A stretch of 36,459 bases of DNA from contig NZ_AODQ01000034.1 in NCBI RefSeq assembly GCF_000348925.1, positions 1 to 36,459 of the forward strand. The letters are read 5' to 3'. The position numbers and the translations under genes are program-made. This document shows, piece after piece, positions 1-8,032 of the stretch (positions are counted from its first letter, which is position 1; each line of letters begins with the position of its first letter). Source of the DNA: Cesiribacter andamanensis AMV16. GTDB lineage: Bacteria; Bacteroidota; Bacteroidia; Cytophagales; Cyclobacteriaceae. Under the pieces are notes generated by a model, which was given only the letters and a program-made list of their open reading frames with translations, ran no database searches and had not been told where the DNA came from.

Positions 1-1415
1 CCCTCTATGCCGGTCAGGGTCATGATGGGGATGAATACGACAATAATGATGAGCACCCCAAAGGCGGCCGATTTGTAGATGGAGGCCGCCGAGCGAGCCA
101 CTACCCGGTCCATTTCCGGCTGGCTCAGCTGCTGGCCGGCATGGTAGGCAAAAAAGGGCATGCAGCACCCCCTCCACAATGATTACCGCCCCGTCGATCA
201 CAATGCCAAAATCCAGCGCCCCCAGCGACATCAGGTTGGCCGATACCCCAAACAGGTGCATCATGATAAAGGCAAAGAGCAGCGACAGGGGAATGACCGA
301 GGCCACAATAAAACCGGCCCGCAGGTTGCCCAGCAGCAGTACCAGCACAAAGATTACAATAAGCCCCCCTTCCAGCAGGTTGGTTTTGATGGTACCGGTG
401 GTGCGGCCCACCAGCTCGGAGCGGTCCAGGTAGGGGACAATCTTAAGACCATCGGGCAGCGAGGCCTGTACCTCGGCTACGCGCTGGTGTACCCGCTCCA
501 GGGTTTTGGAAGAGTTGGCCCCCTTTAGCATCAGGGTAATGCCGCCTACGGTTTCGCCCTGGCCGTTTCTGGTCATGGCACCGTAGCGGGGTGGATATCC
601 CTCTTCTATGGTGGCTACCTGCCGCAGCAGCAGGGGGGTAGCGCCAGCCTCAGCTCCCCGCACCACAATGGCGCCAATCTCTTCGGGACTGGCTACCAGG
701 CCCTCGGCCCGGATGTAATAGGCACTGGTGCCGCGCTCCAGGTAGCTGCCGCCGGTGTTCTGGTTATTGGCCTCCAGGGCCTGCAGCACATCCTGTACGC
801 TAAGGCCAAAGCTGCGCATGCGGGCCGGGTCCAGGCTCACCTGGTACTGCTTCAGAAAACCGCCAAAGCTGCTTACCTCCACTATGCCCGGGATGCCCGA
901 GAGCTGTCGTTTCACGATCCAGTCGTGGATGGTGCGTAGCTCCATGGCGTTGTACTGATCTTCATAGCCGGGAGCCACTTCCAGGATATACTGGTAGACC
1001 TCGCCCAGGCCGGTGGTAATGGGCATCAGCTCGGGCTGGCCAAGCCCTGCGGGAATTTCCTGGCTGGCCAGGCCGATTTGTTCGCTCACAAACTGGCGTG
1101 CGTCCGTGGTGCTGACCTCTTCTTCAAATACAACGGTTACCACCGAAAGGCCATAGCGGGAGATGGAGCGCAGCTCCAGCACGCCGGGAATGTTGGCCAT
1201 GGAGATTTCCAGGGGGTAGGTGATGAGGCGCTCCACCTCCTCGGCCGAGAGCGAGGGCGAGGCCGTCACTACCTGTACCTGGTTGTTGGTGATATCGGGA
1301 ACCGCATTGATGGGGATCTGGCTGAGCGAATACAGGCCACCGGCAATCAGGGCCAGGGTAGCCAGCGCAATAATGAATTTATTGCGTACAGAAAAAGAAT
1401 GATCTGTTCGAACAT
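1..1415 (-). CDS. czcA: HME-family RND heavy-metal efflux pump (CzcA/CusA type), C-terminal part outside window, frameshifted as assembled
   Basis: This is the inner-membrane proton-driven pump of a tripartite metal efflux system. Read on the minus strand it gives a typical HME-RND N-terminal half: FSVRNKFIIALA (first membrane helix), IPINAVPDITNNQVQV, SAEEVERLITYPLE, a periplasmic porter domain, and the transmembrane signature SLGALDFGIVIDGAVII. The gene continues beyond base 1. The expected start MFEQIILF (ATG at 1415) lies one frame away from FSVRNK; adding one base to the A-run at 1392-1396 restores MFEQIILFSVRNK. A second break, an extra base in the A-run at 150-155, separates VEGVLHA from FAYHAGQQLSQPEMD. 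Between 156 and 1391 the frame is fully open. The metal (Co/Zn/Cd or Cu/Ag) cannot be told from this part. The next gene upstream, 45 bases away on the same strand, is a small membrane protein often found in front of such pumps. Confidence 0.88.
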
Positions 1416-1460
1416 GGTAGTGCCGCTGAGCGAAATTAGAAACTGAAAGGAACGGGGCTA

Positions 1461-1889
1461 TCAGCAGCCGGCTACAGCAACTGACAGAAAGGGGGAGGGG
1501 TGAGCAGGGGGTGCCCGAAGGGGAACATCGGTACAGAAGTACTGGAGGGGAACATGCGCGTGGAAGAAACGGCCAAAGGGGAGGCGGTTCCGGTAGAGCT
1601 GGGCCAGAAAGAGCAGCAGACTGGCCAGGGCAAAGAGCAACACCCCGGCAAAGCCCAGGTCTGTTGCCGGGAGCTGGCTCTTTTTGAAGATTTCCAGATG
1701 ATTATCGCCCAGATCGGCCGCAAAAAGAAACTGCAGAAAGCCCACCACCGAGCGGCAGCCTACTTCCTGCAACTGATGCACAGCGGTTTGCACAACAGGC
1801 TGGCTGTTGTGCTGGTGCGGCACCAGGGTATGCATGAGCGTAATGCCGTAGGCCAGAAAAAGGAATATGAGCTTCTGCCCCTGTTTCAT
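1461..1889 (-). CDS. Small His-containing membrane protein upstream of RND pump
   Basis: This is a 142-residue protein of unknown function. It opens with a signal-like hydrophobic helix (KLIFLFLAYGITLMHTLVPH) followed by His residues (H-Q-H), and has a second strong hydrophobic segment at about residues 80-98 (GVLLFALASLLLFLAQLY). The pattern of an N-terminal helix ending in a Leu-Val-Pro-His-x-His motif is familiar to me from small proteins that precede CzcA/CusA genes in Bacteroidota, and the position fits: the stop codon lies 45 bases before the expected pump start. A metal-binding or sensing role for the His residues is inference. The ATG at 1889 sits 6 bases after a perfect TAnnTTTG promoter element, so the transcript may be nearly leaderless. 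The C-terminal 40 residues are Pro/Ala-rich and less typical; a homopolymer error there cannot be excluded. Confidence 0.7.
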   Translation of the reverse strand: MKQGQKLIFLFLAYGITLMHTLVPHQHNSQPVVQTAVHQLQEVGCRSVVGFLQFLFAADLGDNHLEIFKKSQLPATDLGFAGVLLFALASLLLFLAQLYRNRLPFGRFFHAHVPLQYFCTDVPLRAPPAHPSPFLSVAVAGC

Positions 1890-1895
1890 GTTCTA

Positions 1896-1927
1896 CAAAA
1901 ATAACACATCTCCAGGAAGATCAGCAA
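1896..1927 (-). promoter_or_regulatory. Bacteroidota-type promoter for the small membrane protein / RND pump
   Basis: The minus strand carries TATTTTTG (1896-1903), an exact match to the TAnnTTTG -7 element, and a TTG (1925-1927) 21 bases further upstream, matching the -33 element and spacing. The start codon follows 6 bases downstream of the -7 element. Confidence 0.55.
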
Positions 1928-2090
1928 CGAAAGAGCAGGAAACTGAAGTCGATGCTCACTAAGCTCCCAGGGGCTAGTGCCGGGCCAAACACAAACATGA
2001 ATCATCCCAAATGTTAAGGGAAAGATTAATAGCGTGGAGTATAGAATTGATTTACTGGAAAGTTTTTAAAGGGGATCTCGTACCATACTA

Positions 2091-2122
2091 AAAAGACCTC
2101 AGGATTCATGCTGAGGTCTTTT
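2091..2122 (-). terminator. Rho-independent terminator of the TonB receptor gene
   Basis: This is a perfect 12-bp inverted repeat, AAAAGACCTCAG / CTGAGGTCTTTT, with an 8-base loop. On the minus strand it is followed by a short T-run, and it lies about 75 bases past the receptor stop codon. The sequence is symmetric enough to work in both directions. Confidence 0.85.
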
Positions 2123-2195
2123 ATTAGTGATTATCCCGCTAAAAATTCAGGATGAATCAAGTTTGGCGGGGGGCGCGGGCTGCCGCTGTAACACG

Positions 2196-4724
2196 CTAAT
2201 TGCCCTCACCCCCCTGGCTGCCGCCGCTTTTCTGGTCGTCGTTGCGGATGCGGGTGTTGCGGTTTTGGGGGCGGAACTTCATGTCGCCAAAATTATAGCG
2301 GAAGCTCAGCCGGATATCGCGCTGCTGGTTGCGAAAGGCCGAGCTCTGGTAGAAGTTTTCGCCCCGTACCTCAGATCTGAACTCAATGAATTCACTGAAG
2401 GGGTTGGCAGCCGACAGGCCAATGTTTCCTTTTTCCTTCAGGATATCTTTGGAAATGCCCATGTTCATGAACATATAGGATGGCTGGCGGCCCTGCAGGG
2501 TTGGCTGGGCACTGCGGTAAAAGGTAAAGGTATTGGCCTTCCAGCCCTTCCCGAAATTGAAATTAAGGCCTGCATTTCCGCCCGCTACCAGGCCTTTATT
2601 GCTCAGGCCCAGCGAGGCGCTGCTTACGTTGTAGGTGCTGGCATCGGCGCTCAGGAACAGGCTTACCCATTTGGTGAACTTGATGTTGGTGAACACATTG
2701 GCGCCAAATGCCTGGTTGGTGCCCACATTCAGAAAGGAGCTCAGCGTTACGGTATCCTGCTCGATGCGCTGCAGGCTCTGGAAGGATTCGATCACATCCT
2801 GGGTGCTGCGGTAGAAGAGCGAGAGGTTTACCACATTTTTCTTCACCATGGTGTTGAGGGCCAGCTCCAGCTGATCGGTGATCTCGGGAGCCAGTTTGGG
2901 ATTGCCCTGTGAGATAAATAGGGTGGAGTTCTGGCGGATATAGGGGTTCAGGAAGTAGAGGTTGGGGCGCTGAATGCGGCGGGTGTAGCTGGCCTTGAGG
3001 CTGGTCATGGGGGTAAAGGTATAGCTGGCTATAGCACTGGGCAAAAAGCTGCCATAGGCATTATCGGCCGTTAGGTCCCTGTCCCGAAAATCGAAGCCAA
3101 TGCGGGTATGCTCGTAGCGCAGGCCGGTGATCAGGCTCCATTTCTTGTTGAGCTTGGCATTCAGGGAAGAATAGCCTCCGATCACATCCTGGTCATAGGC
3201 AAAGGCATCGGACTGGGTAGGGTCAATTTCAAGACCCTCGCTAATGCCGGGTCCTACAAAAGCGGCAAAATCGCTGGTCAGGCGGCGTACTACAGCTTTG
3301 GCACCTATCTCCAGCTTGCCCCACTTGCCAAAGGGTTCGGTATAATCGGCCTGGTAGGTATACTCCAGGTTATCGCTGTCATTGGTATTGTTGTTGGCCA
3401 GCGTGCGGGCGCCCTGCTCACTAAAGCGGTTAAGGGTATTGGAGAGGTTACCCGAGAGCTGAAAGGCCAGGGCAATTTCCCGCTCGCTGCCCTCATAGGT
3501 GCGGCGAAAATCGTTGGTCCAGTCAAAGGAGGTATTGCTCATGTCCATAAAGCTGTTGCGGCTGATCAGCTCAAAGGGGGTATCGCTGCCTGTGTTAAAG
3601 CGGCGGCTGTTGCTCAGTGAGGTAGTGGTGTTGCTGAAGTTGCGCAGGCTTACGGCCGAGTTGACGCTGGTGTAGGCATTGAAATCATAATAGGCGCCAA
3701 TCTTGCCCGAGAGGAAATCAAAACGGCTTTCGCCTTCGCCTCTCTGAAAAAGCTGCTGGGGGTTCTCGCCCCAGGTTTCGCGGTACAGGTCGTTGCCGCT
3801 GCGGCGGGTAAGTCCGTAGTTGCCAAAGAGGTTGCCATTGAGGCCAAAGCGCCCGCGGCCCATGGTAAGGCTACCACCGCCCCCCAGGGCCCGCAGGCCG
3901 GCATTCAGGTTCAGGGTGCCCTTCATGCCTTCCATGCCCTTGCGTTTGGTAATAATGTTAACAATGCCGCCGCTGCCCTCCCCATCGTACTTGGCGGTGG
4001 GTACGGTTATTACCTCAACCTTCTTGATCTCGTCGGCCGGAATGCTGCGCAGGGCATCGGCCACACTGCCGCTGAAGAGGGTAGAGGGTTTGCCATTGAT
4101 GAGCAGGCGTACATTGCTATTCCCCCGTAGGGATAGGTTGCCATCCAGGTCTACAGCCAGCATGGGTGTTTTGCGCAGTACATCGGTGGCATCGCCACCG
4201 GCCAGGGAGGGGTCGTTTTCGGCATTAAAGACCAGCTTGTCTACATGATGTTCGATGACCTCCTTCTGGCCTGTTACGGTTACCCCTTCCAGGAGCTGGG
4301 CCGTTACCGCCAGCTGCACACTGCCCAGGTCGTAATCAGGCTTGGCACCGGTGGTCTGGAAGCTGAGGGTTTTCTTATCATAGCCCAGAAAAGCTATTTC
4401 TACCTTATACTCACCAATGGCAATATCCTTGATAGTAAAACTGCCGGCTTCATCACTGAGGGCGCCGTTTACCTGTTTCCAGGGGCTGGCAGCTGCCAGT
4501 GAATCAGCGGCCGGTGCGCTGGCAGGAGCGCCTTTGGGGGGGCTGGCCTGTTTGGCAAAAAGGATCACCGTGGCATAGGGGATGGCTGCCCCCGTTTCTG
4601 CATCCAGCAGCCGGCCGCTTACTTTGCCCTTTACCGAAGGGGCTGCGCCCGGAAACTGGGCAAGCGCCATGGGGGTGCAGGCAAGCAAAAACAGGCAAAT
4701 GAGGGGGAGGTAGTATTTTTTCAT
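2196..4724 (-). CDS. TonB-dependent outer membrane receptor with carboxypeptidase-like regulatory domain
   Basis: This is an 842-residue outer-membrane beta-barrel protein expected to import a ligand using TonB energy. The order is: a signal peptide (residues 1-22, cleavage after ALA before QFPG; an LLAC stretch inside it resembles a weak lipobox), a carboxypeptidase-regulatory-like domain (about 31-130, KVSGRLLDAETGAAIPYATV to EIAFLGYDKKTLSF), a plug domain (about 150-262, DVLRKTPMLAVDLDGNLSLR, then LLINGKPSTLF and GSGGIVNIITKR), then a barrel rich in aromatic beta strands. The last clear strand is DIRLSFRYNFG, followed by a polar tail of about 30 residues. It lacks a SusD partner, so it belongs to the single-gene 'outer membrane beta-barrel family' rather than a SusC/D pair. 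The ligand is unknown. The gene is monocistronic with its own terminator and a repeat cluster upstream. Confidence 0.92.
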   Translation of the reverse strand: MKKYYLPLICLFLLACTPMALAQFPGAAPSVKGKVSGRLLDAETGAAIPYATVILFAKQASPPKGAPASAPAADSLAAASPWKQVNGALSDEAGSFTIKDIAIGEYKVEIAFLGYDKKTLSFQTTGAKPDYDLGSVQLAVTAQLLEGVTVTGQKEVIEHHVDKLVFNAENDPSLAGGDATDVLRKTPMLAVDLDGNLSLRGNSNVRLLINGKPSTLFSGSVADALRSIPADEIKKVEVITVPTAKYDGEGSGGIVNIITKRKGMEGMKGTLNLNAGLRALGGGGSLTMGRGRFGLNGNLFGNYGLTRRSGNDLYRETWGENPQQLFQRGEGESRFDFLSGKIGAYYDFNAYTSVNSAVSLRNFSNTTTSLSNSRRFNTGSDTPFELISRNSFMDMSNTSFDWTNDFRRTYEGSEREIALAFQLSGNLSNTLNRFSEQGARTLANNNTNDSDNLEYTYQADYTEPFGKWGKLEIGAKAVVRRLTSDFAAFVGPGISEGLEIDPTQSDAFAYDQDVIGGYSSLNAKLNKKWSLITGLRYEHTRIGFDFRDRDLTADNAYGSFLPSAIASYTFTPMTSLKASYTRRIQRPNLYFLNPYIRQNSTLFISQGNPKLAPEITDQLELALNTMVKKNVVNLSLFYRSTQDVIESFQSLQRIEQDTVTLSSFLNVGTNQAFGANVFTNIKFTKWVSLFLSADASTYNVSSASLGLSNKGLVAGGNAGLNFNFGKGWKANTFTFYRSAQPTLQGRQPSYMFMNMGISKDILKEKGNIGLSAANPFSEFIEFRSEVRGENFYQSSAFRNQQRDIRLSFRYNFGDMKFRPQNRNTRIRNDDQKSGGSQGGEGN

Positions 4725-5123
4725 GCGATCTGGGGTGTGGTATGGCAGCTAAAGTAGGCAGCAGGCCCTCTTGGGGAGCGTAAATGAGCGTTAAATAATG
4801 TTAAGGAGAGGTGCGAAAGTGATGAGCGGCGCCATAAGGGGGTGAGCGGATGATCGTTTGGTCTTAAGAAAATAAGGAGACTCATTACCGGCATGAGCGA
4901 GGGCATAAAGGCGGCCTGCCCCAGGCGTAGTAGCTGGGGTATCTATGTGTTTTTTCGGCAGAGCAGCTTCCCGGGACAGCAGTCAGCCAGCAATATCAGC
5001 CGATGATTAATTTCAGTTGCCTGGGGTAGATCATTGTTTCCCCAGTGCAGGGCTTTTAAATTGTATAGGCAAGCGATAACAAAAAGTTCTTGAGCGGATT
5101 TTTCATACAAAACCCCTGTGTAT
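4725..5123. other. Divergent intergenic region
   Basis: This is the spacer between the divergently transcribed TonB receptor and P-type ATPase genes. Besides the repeat cluster at 4780-4804 it holds a small hairpin (CCCCAG at 4919-4924 with CTGGGG at 4934-4939) followed by a T-run. I see no exact TAnnTTTG element and no convincing gene. Confidence 0.5.
4780..4804 (-). promoter_or_regulatory. Triple 10-bp-period direct repeat, candidate response-regulator site
   Basis: Read on the minus strand, three pentamers TTAAC, TTAAC and TTTAC occur exactly 10 bases apart (their complements start at 4800, 4790 and 4780), 56-80 bases before the receptor ATG at 4724. Tandem half-sites spaced about one helical turn apart are typical of OmpR/PhoB-family response regulators. 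No such regulator is in the window, so the assignment is inference. Confidence 0.4.
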
Positions 5124-7838
5124 ATGCAGCAGCAAGCAGACAAGAACTGGCACAGCATGGATGCCGGCCAGGTTGCAGCAGAACTGGAGGTAAAACCTGA
5201 TAAGGGGCTCAGCCAGCAGCAGGTTCAGGAGCGCCTGGACACCTACGGACGCAACATCATTAGTCAAACGAAACAGCAGGCGGCCTGGAAACGCTTTCTG
5301 CTGCAATTTCATCAGCCGCTTATTTACATACTGCTGGCAGCAACGCTGGTCACCCTGCTACTGTCGGAGTACCTTGATGCGGTAGTGATCTTTGCCGTGG
5401 TGTTCATCAATGCCGTTATTGGGTTCATACAGGAAAGCAAGGCGCTAAAGGCAATAGATGCGCTCTCCAAAAGCATGAGTCTGAAAGCCCATGTGCTGCG
5501 CGAGGGCAAAAAAAGGGATATTGATGCACAGGAGCTGGTGCCCGGCGATGTGGTACTGGTACAGGCAGGGGATAAATTTCCGGCAGATCTGCGCCTGTTT
5601 CAGGCCAGGGACCTCAAGGTAGACGAATCAGCCCTCACGGGTGAATCCCTGGCGGTGGAGAAAAATACCGAAGCGGTAGCGGAAGATTTCATCCTGGGCG
5701 ATCGTCTGGGTATGGGATTTGCCTCTACCATTATCACCTACGGGCAGGCCAGGGGGATAGTGGTGGCAACCGGCGATGCCACTGAGGTGGGCAAAATCCA
5801 ACAGTCCATTACTACTGCCGAAGAGCTGGAGACTCCTTTAACCCGCAAGATCAAAAGCTTTAGCCAGCTGTTGCTCTGGGTAATTCTTGGGCTTTCGGCT
5901 GTAGTGTTTGTGGTGGGCATGCTGCGGGGCCAGGAGCTGGCCGACAGCTTTATGATTGCCGTAGCCCTGGCGGTTGGAGCCATACCGGAAGGACTACCGG
6001 TGGCAGTGACCATCATGCTGGCCCTGGGCGTTTCCAAAATGGCCAAACGGCAGGCCATCATCCGTAAACTGGTAGCCGTTGAGACCCTGGGCAGTACCAA
6101 TGTGATTTGCTCTGACAAAACCGGCACCCTTACCCAAAACCAGATGACGGTACAACTCATCTGGGCCGGTAGGCAGGAATATACCCTAAGCGGCCTGGGC
6201 TATTTGCCACAGGGGGAGATCTGCGAAAACGGACAGGCGGTAGACCTGGCAACCAATCCGGCCCTGAAGCAGTGTCTGCTGGCCGGCATGCTCTGCAATG
6301 ACAGCCGGTTAAAGGAAAAATCCGGAAGCTGGTCCATCGATGGCGACCCAACGGAAGGGGCCTTGCTGGTAGCCGCCCGCAAAGGAGGCTTTACCGAGGA
6401 GCAGCTGGAGCAGGAATATCCCCGTGCCGATTCCATTCCTTTTGAATCGGAACACCAGTATATGGCTACCCTGCACGCTACAGATACCCCCCTTATGTTT
6501 GTCAAAGGGTCGCTGGAGGCTATTCTGGAGCGTAGCAGCCAGCAACTTACAGCCGAAGGCAAGGCAGAGCCGCTGGATAAGGAATCAATCAACCGACAGG
6601 CCGAAACACTGGCCGCTCAGGGCTTGCGTGTGCTGGCCTTTGCCGTCAAGGAGGCTGCTTCAGGCAAGAAAAGCATTGGCCATCAAGATGCAGCCGAAGG
6701 CCTGGTCTTCATTGGCCTCCAGGGCATGCTGGATCCGCCCCGGGCCGAAGCAATTGAGGCGGTCTCACTCTGTCAGATGGCCGGCATTGAGGTAAAGATG
6801 ATCACCGGCGACCATGCTGTTACGGCGGCTTCCATTGCCGGGCAGATCGGCCTGCAGGGCAAGCGGGAAGGAGAGCGGCTGCTGGCCCTTACCGGCCGGG
6901 AACTACAGGCCATGAGTGAAGATCAGCTGCAGGAGGTGGTGCAGGAAACAGCCGTATTTGCCCGCGTAGCACCCGATCAGAAGCTTCGGCTGGTAAAAGC
7001 GCTACAGGCCAGGGGCAAGATTGTGGCCATGACCGGCGATGGGGTCAATGACGGACCGGCCCTTAAGCAGGCCAATATTGGCATAGCCATGGGCATTACC
7101 GGCACCGATGTGGCCAAGGATGCCGCCGATATGGTGCTCACCGATGATAATTTCTCTTCGATAGAAGGTGCGGTAGAGGAAGGCAGGGGGGTATTTGATA
7201 ACCTTACCAAGTTCATCGTCTGGACCCTGCCCACTAACCTGGGTGAAGGCCTGGTGATCCTGGCGGCCATTGCGCTGGGTGCCCGATTGCCCATACAACC
7301 CGTGCAGCTGCTCTGGATCAACATGACCACCGCGGTGCTGCTGGGCCTGATGCTGGCATTTGAACCTAAGGAGCCCGATGTCATGGAACGCCCACCCCGG
7401 CCCGCCGATGACCCGATTCTAAACAAGAACCTGATCATGCGTACCCTGCTGGTAGGGGTGCTCCTGATGCTGGCAAGCTTTGGCCTTTATGAGTGGGAAA
7501 TCCGGCAGGGAGCCACCATCGCCCAGGCGCAAACGGTGGCTACTACGGTGTTTGTGGTACTTGAATCATTTTATCTGCTCAATTGCCGTTCGTTGATCCG
7601 TCCGCTGGGGCAAATCGGGTACTTTACCAACCTCTGGGTATATGCCGGCATAGGAGCCATGTTGCTGGTGCAGGCCCTCTTTATTTACCTGCCGTTCATG
7701 AACCTGCTTTTTCATTCCAGTCCTCTGCAGGGCATGCAGCTGCTGCGGATTGGTGCCGCCGGGCTGGGCTTGTTCATCATCGTTACCATCGAAAAAACGA
7801 TCCGTTACAAGGGTAGTCGATCCAGGGCCGGTAAATAA
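5124..7838 (+). CDS. P2-type cation-transporting ATPase (SERCA/CtpF-like)
   Basis: This is a 904-residue P-type ATPase that should move a cation across the inner membrane through an aspartyl-phosphate intermediate. It has the N-terminal cation-ATPase domain (about 1-70), actuator motif TGES (172-175), phosphorylation motif DKTGT (D331), TGDGVND (about 637-643) and a C-terminal membrane domain. The M4 motif AIPEGLP and the M5 motif NLGE match the SERCA calcium-site residues, but M6 reads INMTTA where SERCA has NLVTDG, so the M6 aspartate is an alanine (A737). The resulting LMLAFEPKEPDVMERPPR segment resembles the mycobacterial CtpF type as I remember it. The cation is therefore uncertain (Ca2+ or another). 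I chose ATG 5124; a GTG two codons earlier (5118) is possible. It is a stand-alone gene. Confidence 0.93.
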   Translation: MQQQADKNWHSMDAGQVAAELEVKPDKGLSQQQVQERLDTYGRNIISQTKQQAAWKRFLLQFHQPLIYILLAATLVTLLLSEYLDAVVIFAVVFINAVIGFIQESKALKAIDALSKSMSLKAHVLREGKKRDIDAQELVPGDVVLVQAGDKFPADLRLFQARDLKVDESALTGESLAVEKNTEAVAEDFILGDRLGMGFASTIITYGQARGIVVATGDATEVGKIQQSITTAEELETPLTRKIKSFSQLLLWVILGLSAVVFVVGMLRGQELADSFMIAVALAVGAIPEGLPVAVTIMLALGVSKMAKRQAIIRKLVAVETLGSTNVICSDKTGTLTQNQMTVQLIWAGRQEYTLSGLGYLPQGEICENGQAVDLATNPALKQCLLAGMLCNDSRLKEKSGSWSIDGDPTEGALLVAARKGGFTEEQLEQEYPRADSIPFESEHQYMATLHATDTPLMFVKGSLEAILERSSQQLTAEGKAEPLDKESINRQAETLAAQGLRVLAFAVKEAASGKKSIGHQDAAEGLVFIGLQGMLDPPRAEAIEAVSLCQMAGIEVKMITGDHAVTAASIAGQIGLQGKREGERLLALTGRELQAMSEDQLQEVVQETAVFARVAPDQKLRLVKALQARGKIVAMTGDGVNDGPALKQANIGIAMGITGTDVAKDAADMVLTDDNFSSIEGAVEEGRGVFDNLTKFIVWTLPTNLGEGLVILAAIALGARLPIQPVQLLWINMTTAVLLGLMLAFEPKEPDVMERPPRPADDPILNKNLIMRTLLVGVLLMLASFGLYEWEIRQGATIAQAQTVATTVFVVLESFYLLNCRSLIRPLGQIGYFTNLWVYAGIGAMLLVQALFIYLPFMNLLFHSSPLQGMQLLRIGAAGLGLFIIVTIEKTIRYKGSRSRAGK

Positions 7839-7930
7839 TCCTGAAGGAGGTAGCTACAGGCGGCTGCCGGTACTCCTCCAGGCTCCGCTACCTTCATAAT
7901 TATGGCTGATGATGCTTGTTACCGCTGGAA

Positions 7931-7959
7931 TCCTTACCTTACTCTATCAAAGGTAAGGA
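7931..7959. other. Perfect 10-bp hairpin between ATPase and ThiF/MoeB genes
   Basis: TCCTTACCTT and AAGGTAAGGA pair perfectly around a 9-base loop. No T-run follows on either strand, so it is a weak terminator candidate; it could equally be a protein-binding dyad in front of the gene at 8033. Confidence 0.4.
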
Positions 7960-8032
7960 AGCAATGACCATCTCACCCAGTAACGTACACACTAAACCTT
8001 ATACTCGATACGCCAGATATTAGGGCTTAGGC

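Larger units (their letters stand above)
1890..2195. other. Intergenic region without a gene
   Basis: This spacer lies between two minus-strand genes. It holds the promoter at 1896-1927 and the terminator at 2091-2122. No coding frame is convincing. Confidence 0.6.

Noticed and set aside
2127-2912. Long open frame of 261 codons on the plus strand
   Set aside because: It runs opposite to the well-supported TonB receptor gene and is an artefact of GC-rich codon use; no recognisable domain.
7844-7895. Possible terminator just after the P-type ATPase gene
   Set aside because: GGTAGC and GCTACC can pair, but the stem is short, the loop is long and there is no T-tract.
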